Shown here: piece by piece, positions 26,517 through 34,371 of the stretch
How the letters are laid out: every line of letters starts with the position of its first letter
Numbering within the stretch: position 1 is the first letter of the stretch
From: Treponema sp. OMZ 787
Lineage (GTDB): Bacteria > Spirochaetota > Spirochaetia > Treponematales > Treponemataceae
Direction: 5' to 3'
NCBI RefSeq assembly: GCF_024181225.1
Contig: NZ_CP051198.1
Location: 2,418,001 to 2,482,000, forward strand
DNA length: 64,000 bases
The notes under the pieces: generated by a model
What the model saw: the letters and a program-made list of their open reading frames with translations, nothing else
Databases searched by the model: none
Told to the model about the DNA's origin: nothing
Translations under genes and position numbers: made by a program

Positions 26517-27227
26517 TTATGCTGCAACAGTCAACGCTTTATTGAACCTTCCGCTTTTAAGCGTTTTGCCGGACTTGTTGCCTTCCAGTATCTTCGTCCG
26601 TACTTCGATGTAGTAGGTACCGGCCGCCAAATCAGCAGGGATTATTGCCATAAGACGCGCGGGTTTGTTTTCGGCGATGACGGCGGCACGCACGGGATTT
26701 CCCGTTTCGGGCACAAAGAAGATGCCTTGTGCCGTATCTTTGGCATCAAACTTAAGCCGTGCACCTACCAGCTGTACGACTCCGCCTTTGGTCAGTGTTG
26801 TGTTTACCGTACCTGTTACGATGTCGGTAACTTCGGTGATGTAGGGGTCGGTGCTTACGCCTTCGGTTTTTTCGCACTTGACTTTGGTAACCGCATCGCG
26901 AAGGAGCGTGCCGGCGGTTATGTTCAAGTTTACCGTGTGCCGTTTTTTGTCGAAGCTGTCATTTGCTCCGTCGAATACGCCCGATATGCTCATCGAGGTG
27001 TTCATAAGCGGTGTGTTAACGGCCGAGCCGTCTTTGATAAGGCTCGAGCAGACTTCTCCGTAGACTTGCAGCGTTGCCGCCACATCCGCCCTCGTAAGCG
27101 TGGTACCTTTTTCCATCATCAAGTCGATAATCTCGTCAAGAGTGTACGAGCGCACGTCGGCCGCCTGCGCCATGTAGTCATCGGGCGCAGGGGTGAGTAA
27201 GTTTTCTCGTAAACAATACTTTAACAT
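26517..27227 (-). CDS. HU-like DNA-binding / DUF4469-type protein
   Basis: This 236-residue protein has a signal-less N-terminal part (about 20-130) resembling HU-like DNA-binding domains of DUF4469 proteins: YTLDEIIDLMMEKGTTLTRA, then VAATLQVYGEVCSSLI. An Ig-like C-terminal part (about 140-236) contains GARLKFDAKDTAQGIFFV and AIIPADLAAGTYYIEVRT. Family members are common in Bacteroidetes and Treponema and are poorly characterised. AAGGAG precedes the ATG. It heads the gene row that contains the DGR targets, and a link to them is only positional. Confidence 0.7.
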   Translation of the reverse strand: MLKYCLRENLLTPAPDDYMAQAADVRSYTLDEIIDLMMEKGTTLTRADVAATLQVYGEVCSSLIKDGSAVNTPLMNTSMSISGVFDGANDSFDKKRHTVNLNITAGTLLRDAVTKVKCEKTEGVSTDPYITEVTDIVTGTVNTTLTKGGVVQLVGARLKFDAKDTAQGIFFVPETGNPVRAAVIAENKPARLMAIIPADLAAGTYYIEVRTKILEGNKSGKTLKSGRFNKALTVAA

Positions 27228-27253
27228 CTTGTTCTCCTTATATTTTTTAATTT

Positions 27254-27366
27254 AACCGCGGAGCACGCCAAGGACGCAAGGTGTTTTAAGAAGGCTTTGT
27301 AAGGCATTCTTTTATAATCCTTTGCGAAGTTGAGCGAAGCTCAACGCTTTGCGTTCCTTGCGGTTT
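27254..27366. repeat. Fold-back repeat element, copy 1
   Basis: This 113-base element is bounded by AACCGC and GCGGTT and contains GTTGAGC/GCTCAAC. It shares the stretch TTTTATAATCCTTTGCGAAG and the hairpin with a second copy at 28982-29094 in the same orientation. The T run after GCGGTT could also terminate transcription on the plus strand. Confidence 0.8.
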
Positions 27367-27478
27367 TTTAAACGGTGTATGAAAAAAGCCCAAGGACAGG
27401 AGGCCGGGCTTTGACTGACGGCTTGTCTTTGGGCGTGGTTTGAGTAATTGATATTTATTTGGGCACAGGAACCCCTCA

Positions 27479-27798
27479 GCTGTGAAGCTGTGAAGCTGTG
27501 AAGCTGTGAAGCTGTGAAGCTGTGAAGCTGTGAAGCTGTGAAGCTGTGAAGCTGTGAAGCTGTGAAGCTGTGAAGCTGTGAAGCTGTGAAGCTGTGAAGC
27601 TGTGAAGCTGTGAAGCTGTGAAGCTGTGAAGCTGTGAAGCTGTGAAGCTGTGAAGCTGTGAAGCTGTGAAGCTGTGAAGCTGTGAAGCTGTGAAGCTGTG
27701 AAGCTGTGAAGCTGTGAAGCTGTGAAGCTGTGAAGCTGTGAAGCTGTGAAGCTGTGAAGCTGTGAAGCTGTGAAGCTGTGAAGCTGTGAAGCTGTGAA
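27479..27798. repeat. Perfect tandem repeat: 40 copies of the 8-mer GCTGTGAA
   Basis: The 320 bases are 40 uninterrupted copies of an 8-base unit. On the minus strand all three frames are open and give an eight-residue periodic peptide (TASQLHSF). This yields an apparent 195-codon frame (27312-27899) whose other parts do not look like a protein. Perfect purity implies recent expansion by slippage, and 8 is not a multiple of 3, so each change would shift any reading frame across it. Confidence 0.97.
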
Positions 27799-28010
27799 TT
27801 TTGCCCGATGCGGTACTTTATGTCAAGAGCTTTTTCAAAACTTTTTGTAATTTTTTTATGAGAATGTTTATAACTGCTGTCCGGGCGTTTCCATATCATT
27901 GGTATTTAGTATAAACGGTTTTGCTGCATATTGCAAGGCTTTTAGAATAAAGTTGTTTAATTGGTAATGGGCTTGTCACCGTATCAATTACACATTACCA
28001 ATTAACCGAA

Positions 28011-28913
28011 TTACAGTTTTTCAATCTCTTCACTGGAGAGGCCTGTCGCCTGCATTATCTTTTGTACAGGGTCACCTAGTTGCTTTAATATACGTGCCGT
28101 TTCAAGCTTATTTTGGTATTTGCCGTCGGAAAAACCTTGTTCAATACCGCGCTCAATGCCTTGTTCAATGCCTTCAGCAAATGCTATTCGTCTTTCTTCA
28201 GATCTCTGTACTGCGATGTCTGTGTCGTAATCATATTCGGCTACTAACATATTTATTACCTCCCGTGATTTTCTCATTAAATATTCTCTTAATATTCCTT
28301 TTTCTATGCATATCTTTACCGCATTGGTAAAGCCTTTTTCAGGGTCGAGCTGTGTTTGCTTTCTTACCTCTTCTACAAAGAGGCTGTATTCCTCTAACGG
28401 TTTACAGGCTGCTAGGATTTTGTTTGCTTTGTCCGTGTTTATGTTTAAAACCTGTACCGTCAGCTCCAGCGGAACGTGTTCTGGCTTTGTAATAAAGGCA
28501 TCGGACAGTTTTAGAACCGTAGTTTCAGGATAGTCTTCTTTGCCGTTATAGAAAACGTAGAATTCCGGCGTGGGTATTTTTGAAAGTTTTCTTAGATACC
28601 TGTCGGTCGGTGCTTGCAGTTTTTCATAGAGCCTCGCTATGTATTCTAAAAAGCGTAAGGGCATGTTTTCGTTTATAGTGGACTGATGTTCTGCAATAAC
28701 GACGATTTTATTGTCTACAAGGCAGGAAACATCGTTGATTATGTTCATATACATGACGTTATCGAGCCTTATATTTTCTACAGGACACGAAAGCTGTAAA
28801 TTCGTCCCATGCAAAGCGTTGTAAAGCGATAAGAAATTCTCTTTTGCTTTTTCGTCTTCGCTGAATAAATCGACAAAAACCGAGTCTTTGTATTTTCTGT
28901 TTGAAGTACTCAT
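28011..28913 (-). CDS. Rpn-family PD-(D/E)XK nuclease / putative transposase
   Basis: This 300-residue protein is of the Rpn/PDDEXK family. The N-terminal nuclease core reads KDSVFVDLFSEDEKAKENFL, then LVDNKIVVIAEHQSTINENM, whose E-x-Q is the family active-site pattern. The tail holds a short repeat (EGIEQGIERGIEQG) and ends LSSEEIEKL, as usual for these proteins. Rpn proteins promote recombination in E. coli and are found in many spirochaete paralogue families. The Met at 28913 is better spaced from GAGGGG than the one two codons earlier. The gene lies between two copies of the fold-back element. Confidence 0.88.
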   Translation of the reverse strand: MSTSNRKYKDSVFVDLFSEDEKAKENFLSLYNALHGTNLQLSCPVENIRLDNVMYMNIINDVSCLVDNKIVVIAEHQSTINENMPLRFLEYIARLYEKLQAPTDRYLRKLSKIPTPEFYVFYNGKEDYPETTVLKLSDAFITKPEHVPLELTVQVLNINTDKANKILAACKPLEEYSLFVEEVRKQTQLDPEKGFTNAVKICIEKGILREYLMRKSREVINMLVAEYDYDTDIAVQRSEERRIAFAEGIEQGIERGIEQGFSDGKYQNKLETARILKQLGDPVQKIMQATGLSSEEIEKL

Positions 28914-28981
28914 AGCCATCCCCTCATTGATTGTATTATAACATAATTACTTTAATTTTGTAAGAGTTGTTTTTTTTATTT

Positions 28982-29094
28982 AACCGCAGGGGGCGCTAAG
29001 AGCGCAAAGGGGTTTAAGGGAGTCTTTGTAAGACATCCTTTTATAATCCTTTGCGAAGTTGAGCGAAGCTCAACGCTCTGCGGGCGTTGCGGTT
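28982..29094. repeat. Fold-back repeat element, copy 2
   Basis: This element of the same length and orientation as 27254-27366 starts AACCGC and ends GCGGTT, with the central hairpin GTTGAGC/GCTCAAC kept. The outer arms differ between copies. The pair brackets about 1.6 kb holding the 8-mer array and the Rpn gene. Confidence 0.8.
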
Positions 29095-29138
29095 TTTTGA
29101 ATCTGCACCGGTTATTTGCAAAAGTGCTCATACTATAT

Positions 29139-29231
29139 AACCGCCGCGGATGGCGGTGGTTCCACGCATGCGATGTTTTGAGCACTGCTCAAAACTCGTG
29201 TTGAAAATCGAACAAGGATGTTCAATTTTCA
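29139..29231. repeat. Three-hairpin element, second copy
   Basis: Hairpins lie at 29140-29157 (ACCGCC/GGCGGT), 29175-29195 (GTTTTGAGCA/TGCTCAAAAC) and 29202-29231 (TGAAAATCGAACA against TGTTCAATTTTCA, one mismatch). It aligns along its length with 24007-24099. Arms that differ change on both sides, so pairing is kept. Confidence 0.85.
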
Positions 29232-29334
29232 TACATTATACCACTCTTACCGCAGTTTTGTAAGGGATGATGACGGGCGGTCTATTACGGTAATAATAGG
29301 GGCAGGATCAAACATCTTTCCATCTTATAAAAAG

Positions 29335-29372
29335 GAACCTCTAAAAAACTGAAGCTCTTAGAGGTTCTTTTT
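29335..29372. terminator. Bidirectional terminator after the acyl-CoA synthetase gene
   Basis: GAACCTCTAA (29335-29344) pairs with TTAGAGGTTC (29358-29367). T runs follow on the plus strand and, less strongly, on the minus strand. It lies 10 bases past the stop of the synthetase gene. The rest of the gap 28920-29381 holds the two repeat elements and no gene. Confidence 0.85.
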
Positions 29373-29381
29373 TATAACTAC

Positions 29382-31109
29382 CTACTTCTTAAACCGCTTT
29401 ACCTTTTTAGTAGTGGTCATTTCAAGCTGCTCAGCAAGATAGGTTGTCTTTGTAATGCGCTGATAGGGTAAAAGCTTCTTATTTACGGTCTCGATGATAG
29501 AATCGATTTCCTTTTGAACAGCTGCATCGTCTTCGCTTGTGCCGCGGATCTTGTTTAACTTTTTATAAAGTTCATCAGAGGGATAAACAAGGGCTTCAAC
29601 TTCCTCGCCTTCCTCAGCCTGATAAGCTACTGCAGTAATCTGCTCAATCTCGTTATAGTAAAGCTGGAACATATTTTCGATTTCTTCGGGGAAGACGTTT
29701 TTTCCTCCGGCAGTAACTATGAGGTTTTTAGCCCTTCCGCAAAGGTATAGGTAACCTTCATCATCGAGCCAGCCGAGGTCTCCTGTACTAAACCAGCCGT
29801 CCGGCGAAAGCACCTTAGCTGTTTCTTCAGGCATATTGTAGTAGCCTTGCATAACCATCGGCCCCTTTACGGCAACCTCGCCTATTCCCTTTTCATCCGG
29901 ATCGAGGATTTTCATTTCCATATAAGAAATAAAGTACTGACCGACACTGGCTATCTTAAAATGTTCCTTTGGGTTAAGGGCAACAATGGGAGAGGTCTCT
30001 GTCAGACCGTAACCCTGAACAAAGTCGATACCGAACTCGTTATAAGCCCTGCATACATTGGGAGCAAGGGGGCCGCCTCCGCAGATAGCGATACGCACAT
30101 TTCCTAAGCTGGCCTTGTCCAAAATGCCGTGGAATAGCTTGCTGCCGATATTTACCTTAAATACCTTTTTAAAGAAGTAAGAAACTCCCATCAAGGCCCT
30201 GATAATACCGAAAACTACGGCACCCTTAGCCTTTATGCCTTTGAAGATACCTGCAAGCAGTTTATTAAACAAGAGCGGAACGCCCAAAAGCATCGTGATT
30301 TTTCCGGCTTTAAGCTCGGCAAGCATCTTTGATACGGCAAGAGTCTTGCCGAAAACCAATTCTGCACCAACCGAAAGAGCTTCGATAAATACCGCAAGCA
30401 TCGTATACGAGTGATGAAGCGGCAAAAGAGCATAGAATACATCCGTATGATAAATATTTAAATTAGACTGGGCTATATAGCAGTCGGAAACAAAGTTTTT
30501 GTGACTGATCATAACGCCCTTTGGATTTCCCGTTGTACCTGAGGTAAAAAGGATTGCAGCTGTATCGCCTTCTTCAGCCTTGGCCAATTCGGGCGTACCA
30601 TTAGGTTTTAAATTATATACATAAATCTCAGGATGTTTTTTACTTAAAGAATAAAGGGAGCCTATGTAAGTCTCGGTCTTTGCCTTTTCTTCAAAAAAGC
30701 CGAATTTTTCTTCATCTACAAAGAAAAGTTTGGGCTTTGCAGTTTTTAAAAGGTTTTCTATTTCTTCATTATGAAGACCGTAGTCTATCGGGATGGTAAT
30801 AGCTCCTGCAAAAAGGGTTGCCAAATATACAACAGCCCATTCGGGGGAGTTCTTACCGGAAACAGCAACATGGGTTCCCTTTGTAACTCCGTTTTCGGTC
30901 ATCCAATAAGCCAAGTCTTTGATTACCTTTAAACTTTCAGCATATGAAAGGGTAATACGATCGGGTTCAAATACCGTAAAACAATTTCTTTCAGGATACC
31001 GTTCTGCGGTAATTTCAAACATTTCGGGGAGGGTCGGCCACTCGCCTTTGAATTTTTTACCTCTCCACTCATCCAAAAAAGCCCAGGGCTTTTTATTAAG
31101 ATTTGCCAT
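29382..31109 (-). CDS. AMP-forming acyl-CoA synthetase
   Basis: This 575-residue adenylate-forming enzyme activates a carboxylic, probably fatty, acid to its CoA thioester via an acyl-AMP. The A3 motif is ILFTSGTTGNPKGVMISHKN, followed by YGLTETSPIVAL, WFSTGDLGWLDDEGYLYLCG and GGKNVFPEEIE. The C-terminal Lys-rich end (TTKKVKRFKK) contains the position of the catalytic A10 lysine. AAAGGAAG precedes the ATG. No membrane segment is certain. Chain-length preference cannot be read. Confidence 0.9.
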   Translation of the reverse strand: MANLNKKPWAFLDEWRGKKFKGEWPTLPEMFEITAERYPERNCFTVFEPDRITLSYAESLKVIKDLAYWMTENGVTKGTHVAVSGKNSPEWAVVYLATLFAGAITIPIDYGLHNEEIENLLKTAKPKLFFVDEEKFGFFEEKAKTETYIGSLYSLSKKHPEIYVYNLKPNGTPELAKAEEGDTAAILFTSGTTGNPKGVMISHKNFVSDCYIAQSNLNIYHTDVFYALLPLHHSYTMLAVFIEALSVGAELVFGKTLAVSKMLAELKAGKITMLLGVPLLFNKLLAGIFKGIKAKGAVVFGIIRALMGVSYFFKKVFKVNIGSKLFHGILDKASLGNVRIAICGGGPLAPNVCRAYNEFGIDFVQGYGLTETSPIVALNPKEHFKIASVGQYFISYMEMKILDPDEKGIGEVAVKGPMVMQGYYNMPEETAKVLSPDGWFSTGDLGWLDDEGYLYLCGRAKNLIVTAGGKNVFPEEIENMFQLYYNEIEQITAVAYQAEEGEEVEALVYPSDELYKKLNKIRGTSEDDAAVQKEIDSIIETVNKKLLPYQRITKTTYLAEQLEMTTTKKVKRFKK

Positions 31110-31188
31110 AAGATCTTCCTTTTGTAAATAAATTTAGCTAAATTCTCTTATGGTTAGACCCGATAAAAGATTGGAGGTTGCAGAATTT

Positions 31189-31668
31189 ATGAAAAAAATA
31201 TTTATTTTTATTGTTTTAAGCTTTTTTTTAAACGGATGTATGTCATTCGGAGCTCAACCGCCTGAATCCCCGCGTCTCGATTTTATAAATGCCGCATATA
31301 AATACCTGAAAACTCCATATAAATATGCAGGAACTACAAAGGAAGGAATGGACTGTTCAGGTTTTATTTACCGCTCAGCTCTTGACGGCCTTGAAATGAC
31401 AATCCCCAGAACGACAAAAGGGCTTGCGGGTTTTGTAAAACATATTTCAAACAAAGAGGTTCAACCAGGCGATCTTTTATTTTTTCATACTGTAGGAAAT
31501 AAATTATCGCATGTCGGCATTTACATAGGCAACAGGCAGTTTATTCATGCGGCATCTCAGGGTAAACATACCGGTGTAATAGTTTCATCTCTTGATGAAA
31601 AGTACTGGAAAAAAGCATACCGCTTTGCCGGGAGATTTTTAGAAGAAGAAGATATCTTTGATAACTAA
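31189..31668 (+). CDS. NlpC/P60 family cell-wall peptidase lipoprotein
   Basis: This 159-residue lipoprotein has signal MKKIFIFIVLSFFLNGC. The NlpC/P60 domain covers most of the rest. The catalytic Cys is in KEGMDCSGFIYRS, the first His in KLSHVGIYIG and the third residue in FIHAAS. It would cleave stem-peptide bonds of peptidoglycan in the periplasm. The start at 31189 has GGAGG 11 bases upstream. A frame from 31150 adds 13 residues that would disrupt the signal. Its end overlaps the convergent gene by 4 bases. Confidence 0.93.
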   Translation: MKKIFIFIVLSFFLNGCMSFGAQPPESPRLDFINAAYKYLKTPYKYAGTTKEGMDCSGFIYRSALDGLEMTIPRTTKGLAGFVKHISNKEVQPGDLLFFHTVGNKLSHVGIYIGNRQFIHAASQGKHTGVIVSSLDEKYWKKAYRFAGRFLEEEDIFDN

Positions 31669-32081
31669 ATATCGAAAATATCCAAGATTATTATAAGCTG
31701 CATTCCCTTGCGGGGCTCAATGTTGATATAGAATTCCTGTATCAAGGCCTTAGGTTTTGTTTTAAGTTTCCTTATTATTGAAAACTCTTCCTTTGCCAAT
31801 AGTTTTCCCTTAGGCCGTCTGTAATCAGAAAAATCATAAACCGCCTTAGTGATTAAGCGGCCTTCCTTAACTTGGACCACAATTTTTCCGTCTTCATTTG
31901 TAATATATTTTTCTTGAGTCCCATCCGAAAAAAATACAGTGCAGGGAAGATCCTTAAAAGATATTTGAGCCTTGTCTGTCAGCTGTATATAGGCTCCTTC
32001 AATTGTAGGCTGAACTTGCTTTGTTTTGCATGATGAAAAACAAAGAAGCACAACAGCAAAAAAAACAATAATCTTTTTCAT
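31665..32081 (-). CDS. Hypothetical lipoprotein
   Basis: This 138-residue protein has signal MKKIIVFFAVVLLCFSSC, with acylation at Cys 18. The mature part is strand-rich (VFFSDGTQEKYITNEDGKIV, EFYINIEPRKGMQLIIIL), perhaps a small beta domain. It lies 1 base after the TraB-family gene, so the two are probably co-transcribed. No family was recognised. Confidence 0.75.
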   Translation of the reverse strand: MKKIIVFFAVVLLCFSSCKTKQVQPTIEGAYIQLTDKAQISFKDLPCTVFFSDGTQEKYITNEDGKIVVQVKEGRLITKAVYDFSDYRRPKGKLLAKEEFSIIRKLKTKPKALIQEFYINIEPRKGMQLIIILDIFDI

Positions 32082-32082
32082 T

Positions 32083-33018
32083 TTATTCTAAAATTCCTTT
32101 TATTCTCATTTGTTCAAAGACACTGTCTTCACCTATAAAATGAGCAAGCCCTGCAAACACAAGGGTTGTGCCGCCCTTATTAAGATATTCATCAAACCTT
32201 TCTGCCCAAACAATATTTCGGGCCTTCAGCAGAACCTCTTGAGAGATACCCTCGCTCATATCTAAAAGCGAACCTATAAAGTCTTTTAAGTCTTCACGAT
32301 TGTTTTCCAAATAAAGCTTTTTTAATTTGGTAAGCAAGTCAACAGTGTTATCGGCATTTTTCAAATCGTCTATAGTTTTTTTAAGATCATACAGTTGTTC
32401 TTCAAAGCTGCCTGATGATAAGATATCCAGCTGTTCGTCAATAGTTTCAAGGGCTTCAACTTTTCTTTTTCCGGCACGGTTTACAAGATGCATATCTATA
32501 CCGTTTTGCGGATCCAAACCGGCCTTGGTATATAGGATTTGGGTTAAGGTTACCGTAAGCACCCAAGGATTAAATTTAAAAAGCGGCAATGCAATGCCTT
32601 CTCCCAATTCTTGTTTAACAACATTCATTTCGTCTTCAGACAAAAAATTAGACAAATCTTTTTCGGGGCTGATATTAATGCTTTGAATCATTCTTATCTG
32701 AAATTTTTCCTGAATGGTTCCGATTTCGGGAAGACCGCCCAACTCGCTTACCAGCCTATCAGCCTTATCAAAAATTTCAAGCACTTTATCTTCTAAGGGA
32801 TAAAAATCTTTATCGGCAACATGAATTGTACCTAAAACATAAATTGATGCATCATCTTTTTTTATTTCCCAAAGCATCCTTTCGGGATGCCTTATCAACA
32901 CAGCCTTAGGTTCGTTTTCATCTTTTAAATTAGCGTTTTTTGTGGCACAAGATGTTAAAAACGAAAAGAGCAGTACAAGGCTTAAAACATAAGACAAAAG
33001 TTTTTTTGGGTTCTTCAT
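32083..33018 (-). CDS. TraB/GumN family lipoprotein
   Basis: This 311-residue protein has a lipoprotein signal ending LFSFLTSC (Cys 24). The TraB/GumN domain follows, with the first motif YVLGTIHVADKDFYPL, a middle GIDMHLVNRAGKRKVEALET, and the C-terminal GGTTLVFAGLAHFIGEDSV. These motifs match the erythromycin-esterase-like/TIKI metalloprotease superfamily, which uses a GX2H pair. Substrate is unknown. It is transcribed divergently from the RNA methylase gene. Confidence 0.9.
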   Translation of the reverse strand: MKNPKKLLSYVLSLVLLFSFLTSCATKNANLKDENEPKAVLIRHPERMLWEIKKDDASIYVLGTIHVADKDFYPLEDKVLEIFDKADRLVSELGGLPEIGTIQEKFQIRMIQSINISPEKDLSNFLSEDEMNVVKQELGEGIALPLFKFNPWVLTVTLTQILYTKAGLDPQNGIDMHLVNRAGKRKVEALETIDEQLDILSSGSFEEQLYDLKKTIDDLKNADNTVDLLTKLKKLYLENNREDLKDFIGSLLDMSEGISQEVLLKARNIVWAERFDEYLNKGGTTLVFAGLAHFIGEDSVFEQMRIKGILE

Positions 33019-33096
33019 ATTTTCTCCAAATTTCAGCAGATTATTATATTTAAAGTATATAAAAATTTGAAAAAAAATGCTATACTGCGAAGTACT

Positions 33097-34287
33097 ATGA
33101 ATGACTTTATTGCTTTATGTGCCGTAGGTGCAGAACCTGTCCTTACAAAGGAATTAAAAATCTTAGGCTTTAAACCCTATAATAGATTACCCGGAAGGGT
33201 GTTTTTTACATCGGAAGAAAAGGATCCTCTTTTGGCCTTTTTTAAGGCAAATTACTTTTTACGCACGGCAGACAGGGTTTTTCTGCTCATAAATACCGCA
33301 AAGGCCGAAAATTTTGATGACCTCTTTGATTTAGTCTTTTCTATAGATTGGCATAATTATTTTCCGCGGGATGCCCGCATAACCATTGATAAGGTGCGTA
33401 CCTATAAATCCAAACTTTCTTCGGAACATGCAGTTCAATCCATCGTGCATAAGGCAGTCTGCGATAAGCTGTGCAAAAAATGGAATATGCACTCCCTCCC
33501 CGAAACGGGAACCCGTTTTATGATTCGAATATATATAGAAAATAATAATGTCTATGTATGTCTGGATCTATCGGGAGAACCTCTTTACAGAAGGGGCTAC
33601 CGCTTAAGCGGAGGAGCCGCCCCCATGAGGGAAACCTTGGCGGCCGTGTTAATTCAGCTCATGCAATGGAAAAGAAAAATTCCCCTCCACGATGCCTTTT
33701 GCGGCTCAGGCACCATCCCGATTGAAGCGGCTTGGTATGCCTACAATATCCCGCCCGGAATTGCCCGTCACTTTGCCTTTGAAAACTTTATCTGTTTTGA
33801 AAAAGAAAAAATAGAAGCCGTCTTAAAAGAAGAAAAAGAAAGAGCAGCCTCTCAGGTACGCACCGACTGCCTTGCAAGGATAACCGGCTCGGATATTTCG
33901 GAAGAGGCCGTTTCTCTTTCAAAGGCTAATGCAGAGAGGGCCTGTATAATTGCAGGAAGGGAACTTCATGCCGCAGGCATTACCCATCACATAGAACGCC
34001 CCGATTTTATTCAATCGGACTTTTCAGAACTGGAAGCCCCATACGAAAGAGGCATCCTTTTATCCAATCCGCCCTACGGTGAAAGGCTCGGAAGCGAGGA
34101 AGAAGCCTTTGAGCTTTATAAGAGGATGGCAGAAATCCCACGCCGCTTTCCCGGCTGGAAGCTCGGCTTTATCACAAGCAAAAAGGAATTTGAAAAAATA
34201 TTTTGTAAGCAAAATAAGGATGCAGTCCTAAAAAAACACAACATCCGCGGCGGTAATATGGAAACAGTCTTGTACATTATGGAGTAA
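33097..34287 (+). CDS. THUMP-domain N2-guanine RNA methyltransferase (RlmL-like)
   Basis: This 396-residue class I methyltransferase has an N-terminal THUMP region (about 1-150: FIALCAVGAEPVLTKELKIL). The catalytic half has the SAM loop HDAFCGSGTIPIEAAWYA and the NPPYG catalytic motif (LLSNPPYGERLGSEEE). It should make m2G in 23S rRNA, as RlmL does, or in another RNA. ATG at 33097 is preferred to the TTG at 33067, which only adds MKKNAILRST-like residues with no family match. It lacks the RlmK half found in enterobacterial RlmKL. Confidence 0.88.
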   Translation: MNDFIALCAVGAEPVLTKELKILGFKPYNRLPGRVFFTSEEKDPLLAFFKANYFLRTADRVFLLINTAKAENFDDLFDLVFSIDWHNYFPRDARITIDKVRTYKSKLSSEHAVQSIVHKAVCDKLCKKWNMHSLPETGTRFMIRIYIENNNVYVCLDLSGEPLYRRGYRLSGGAAPMRETLAAVLIQLMQWKRKIPLHDAFCGSGTIPIEAAWYAYNIPPGIARHFAFENFICFEKEKIEAVLKEEKERAASQVRTDCLARITGSDISEEAVSLSKANAERACIIAGRELHAAGITHHIERPDFIQSDFSELEAPYERGILLSNPPYGERLGSEEEAFELYKRMAEIPRRFPGWKLGFITSKKEFEKIFCKQNKDAVLKKHNIRGGNMETVLYIME

Positions 34288-34304
34288 GCCTCCGGTTTAG
34301 CATA

Positions 34305-34334
34305 CAAAAAAAGGGCTGTCTAAAAGACAGCCCT
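34305..34334 (-). terminator. Intrinsic terminator after the sigma-factor gene
   Basis: AGGGCTGTCT (34312-34321) pairs perfectly with AGACAGCCCT (34325-34334). On the minus strand seven T follow. It lies between the convergent sigma-factor and RNA methylase genes. Confidence 0.88.
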
Positions 34335-34371
34335 AAATTAATTGCATGGAACTAATTTTTATGGAAATCGT

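Noticed and set aside
23600-27200. Long plus-strand frames opposite the variable lipoproteins and the DUF4469-type gene
   Set aside because: They mirror clear minus-strand genes, lack ribosome sites and have no family features.
27479-27798. CRISPR array
   Set aside because: The unit is 8 bases with no spacers, and no cas genes are present.
27312-27899. 195-codon frame across the octamer array as a repeat protein
   Set aside because: The array is open in all three minus frames by composition. The flanks are intergenic-type sequence, one being part of the fold-back element, and no ribosome site is evident. It is kept as a repeat, not a gene.
33067-33096. TTG start for the RNA methylase
   Set aside because: The added residues match nothing in the family, and an in-frame ATG at 33097 begins the THUMP region.
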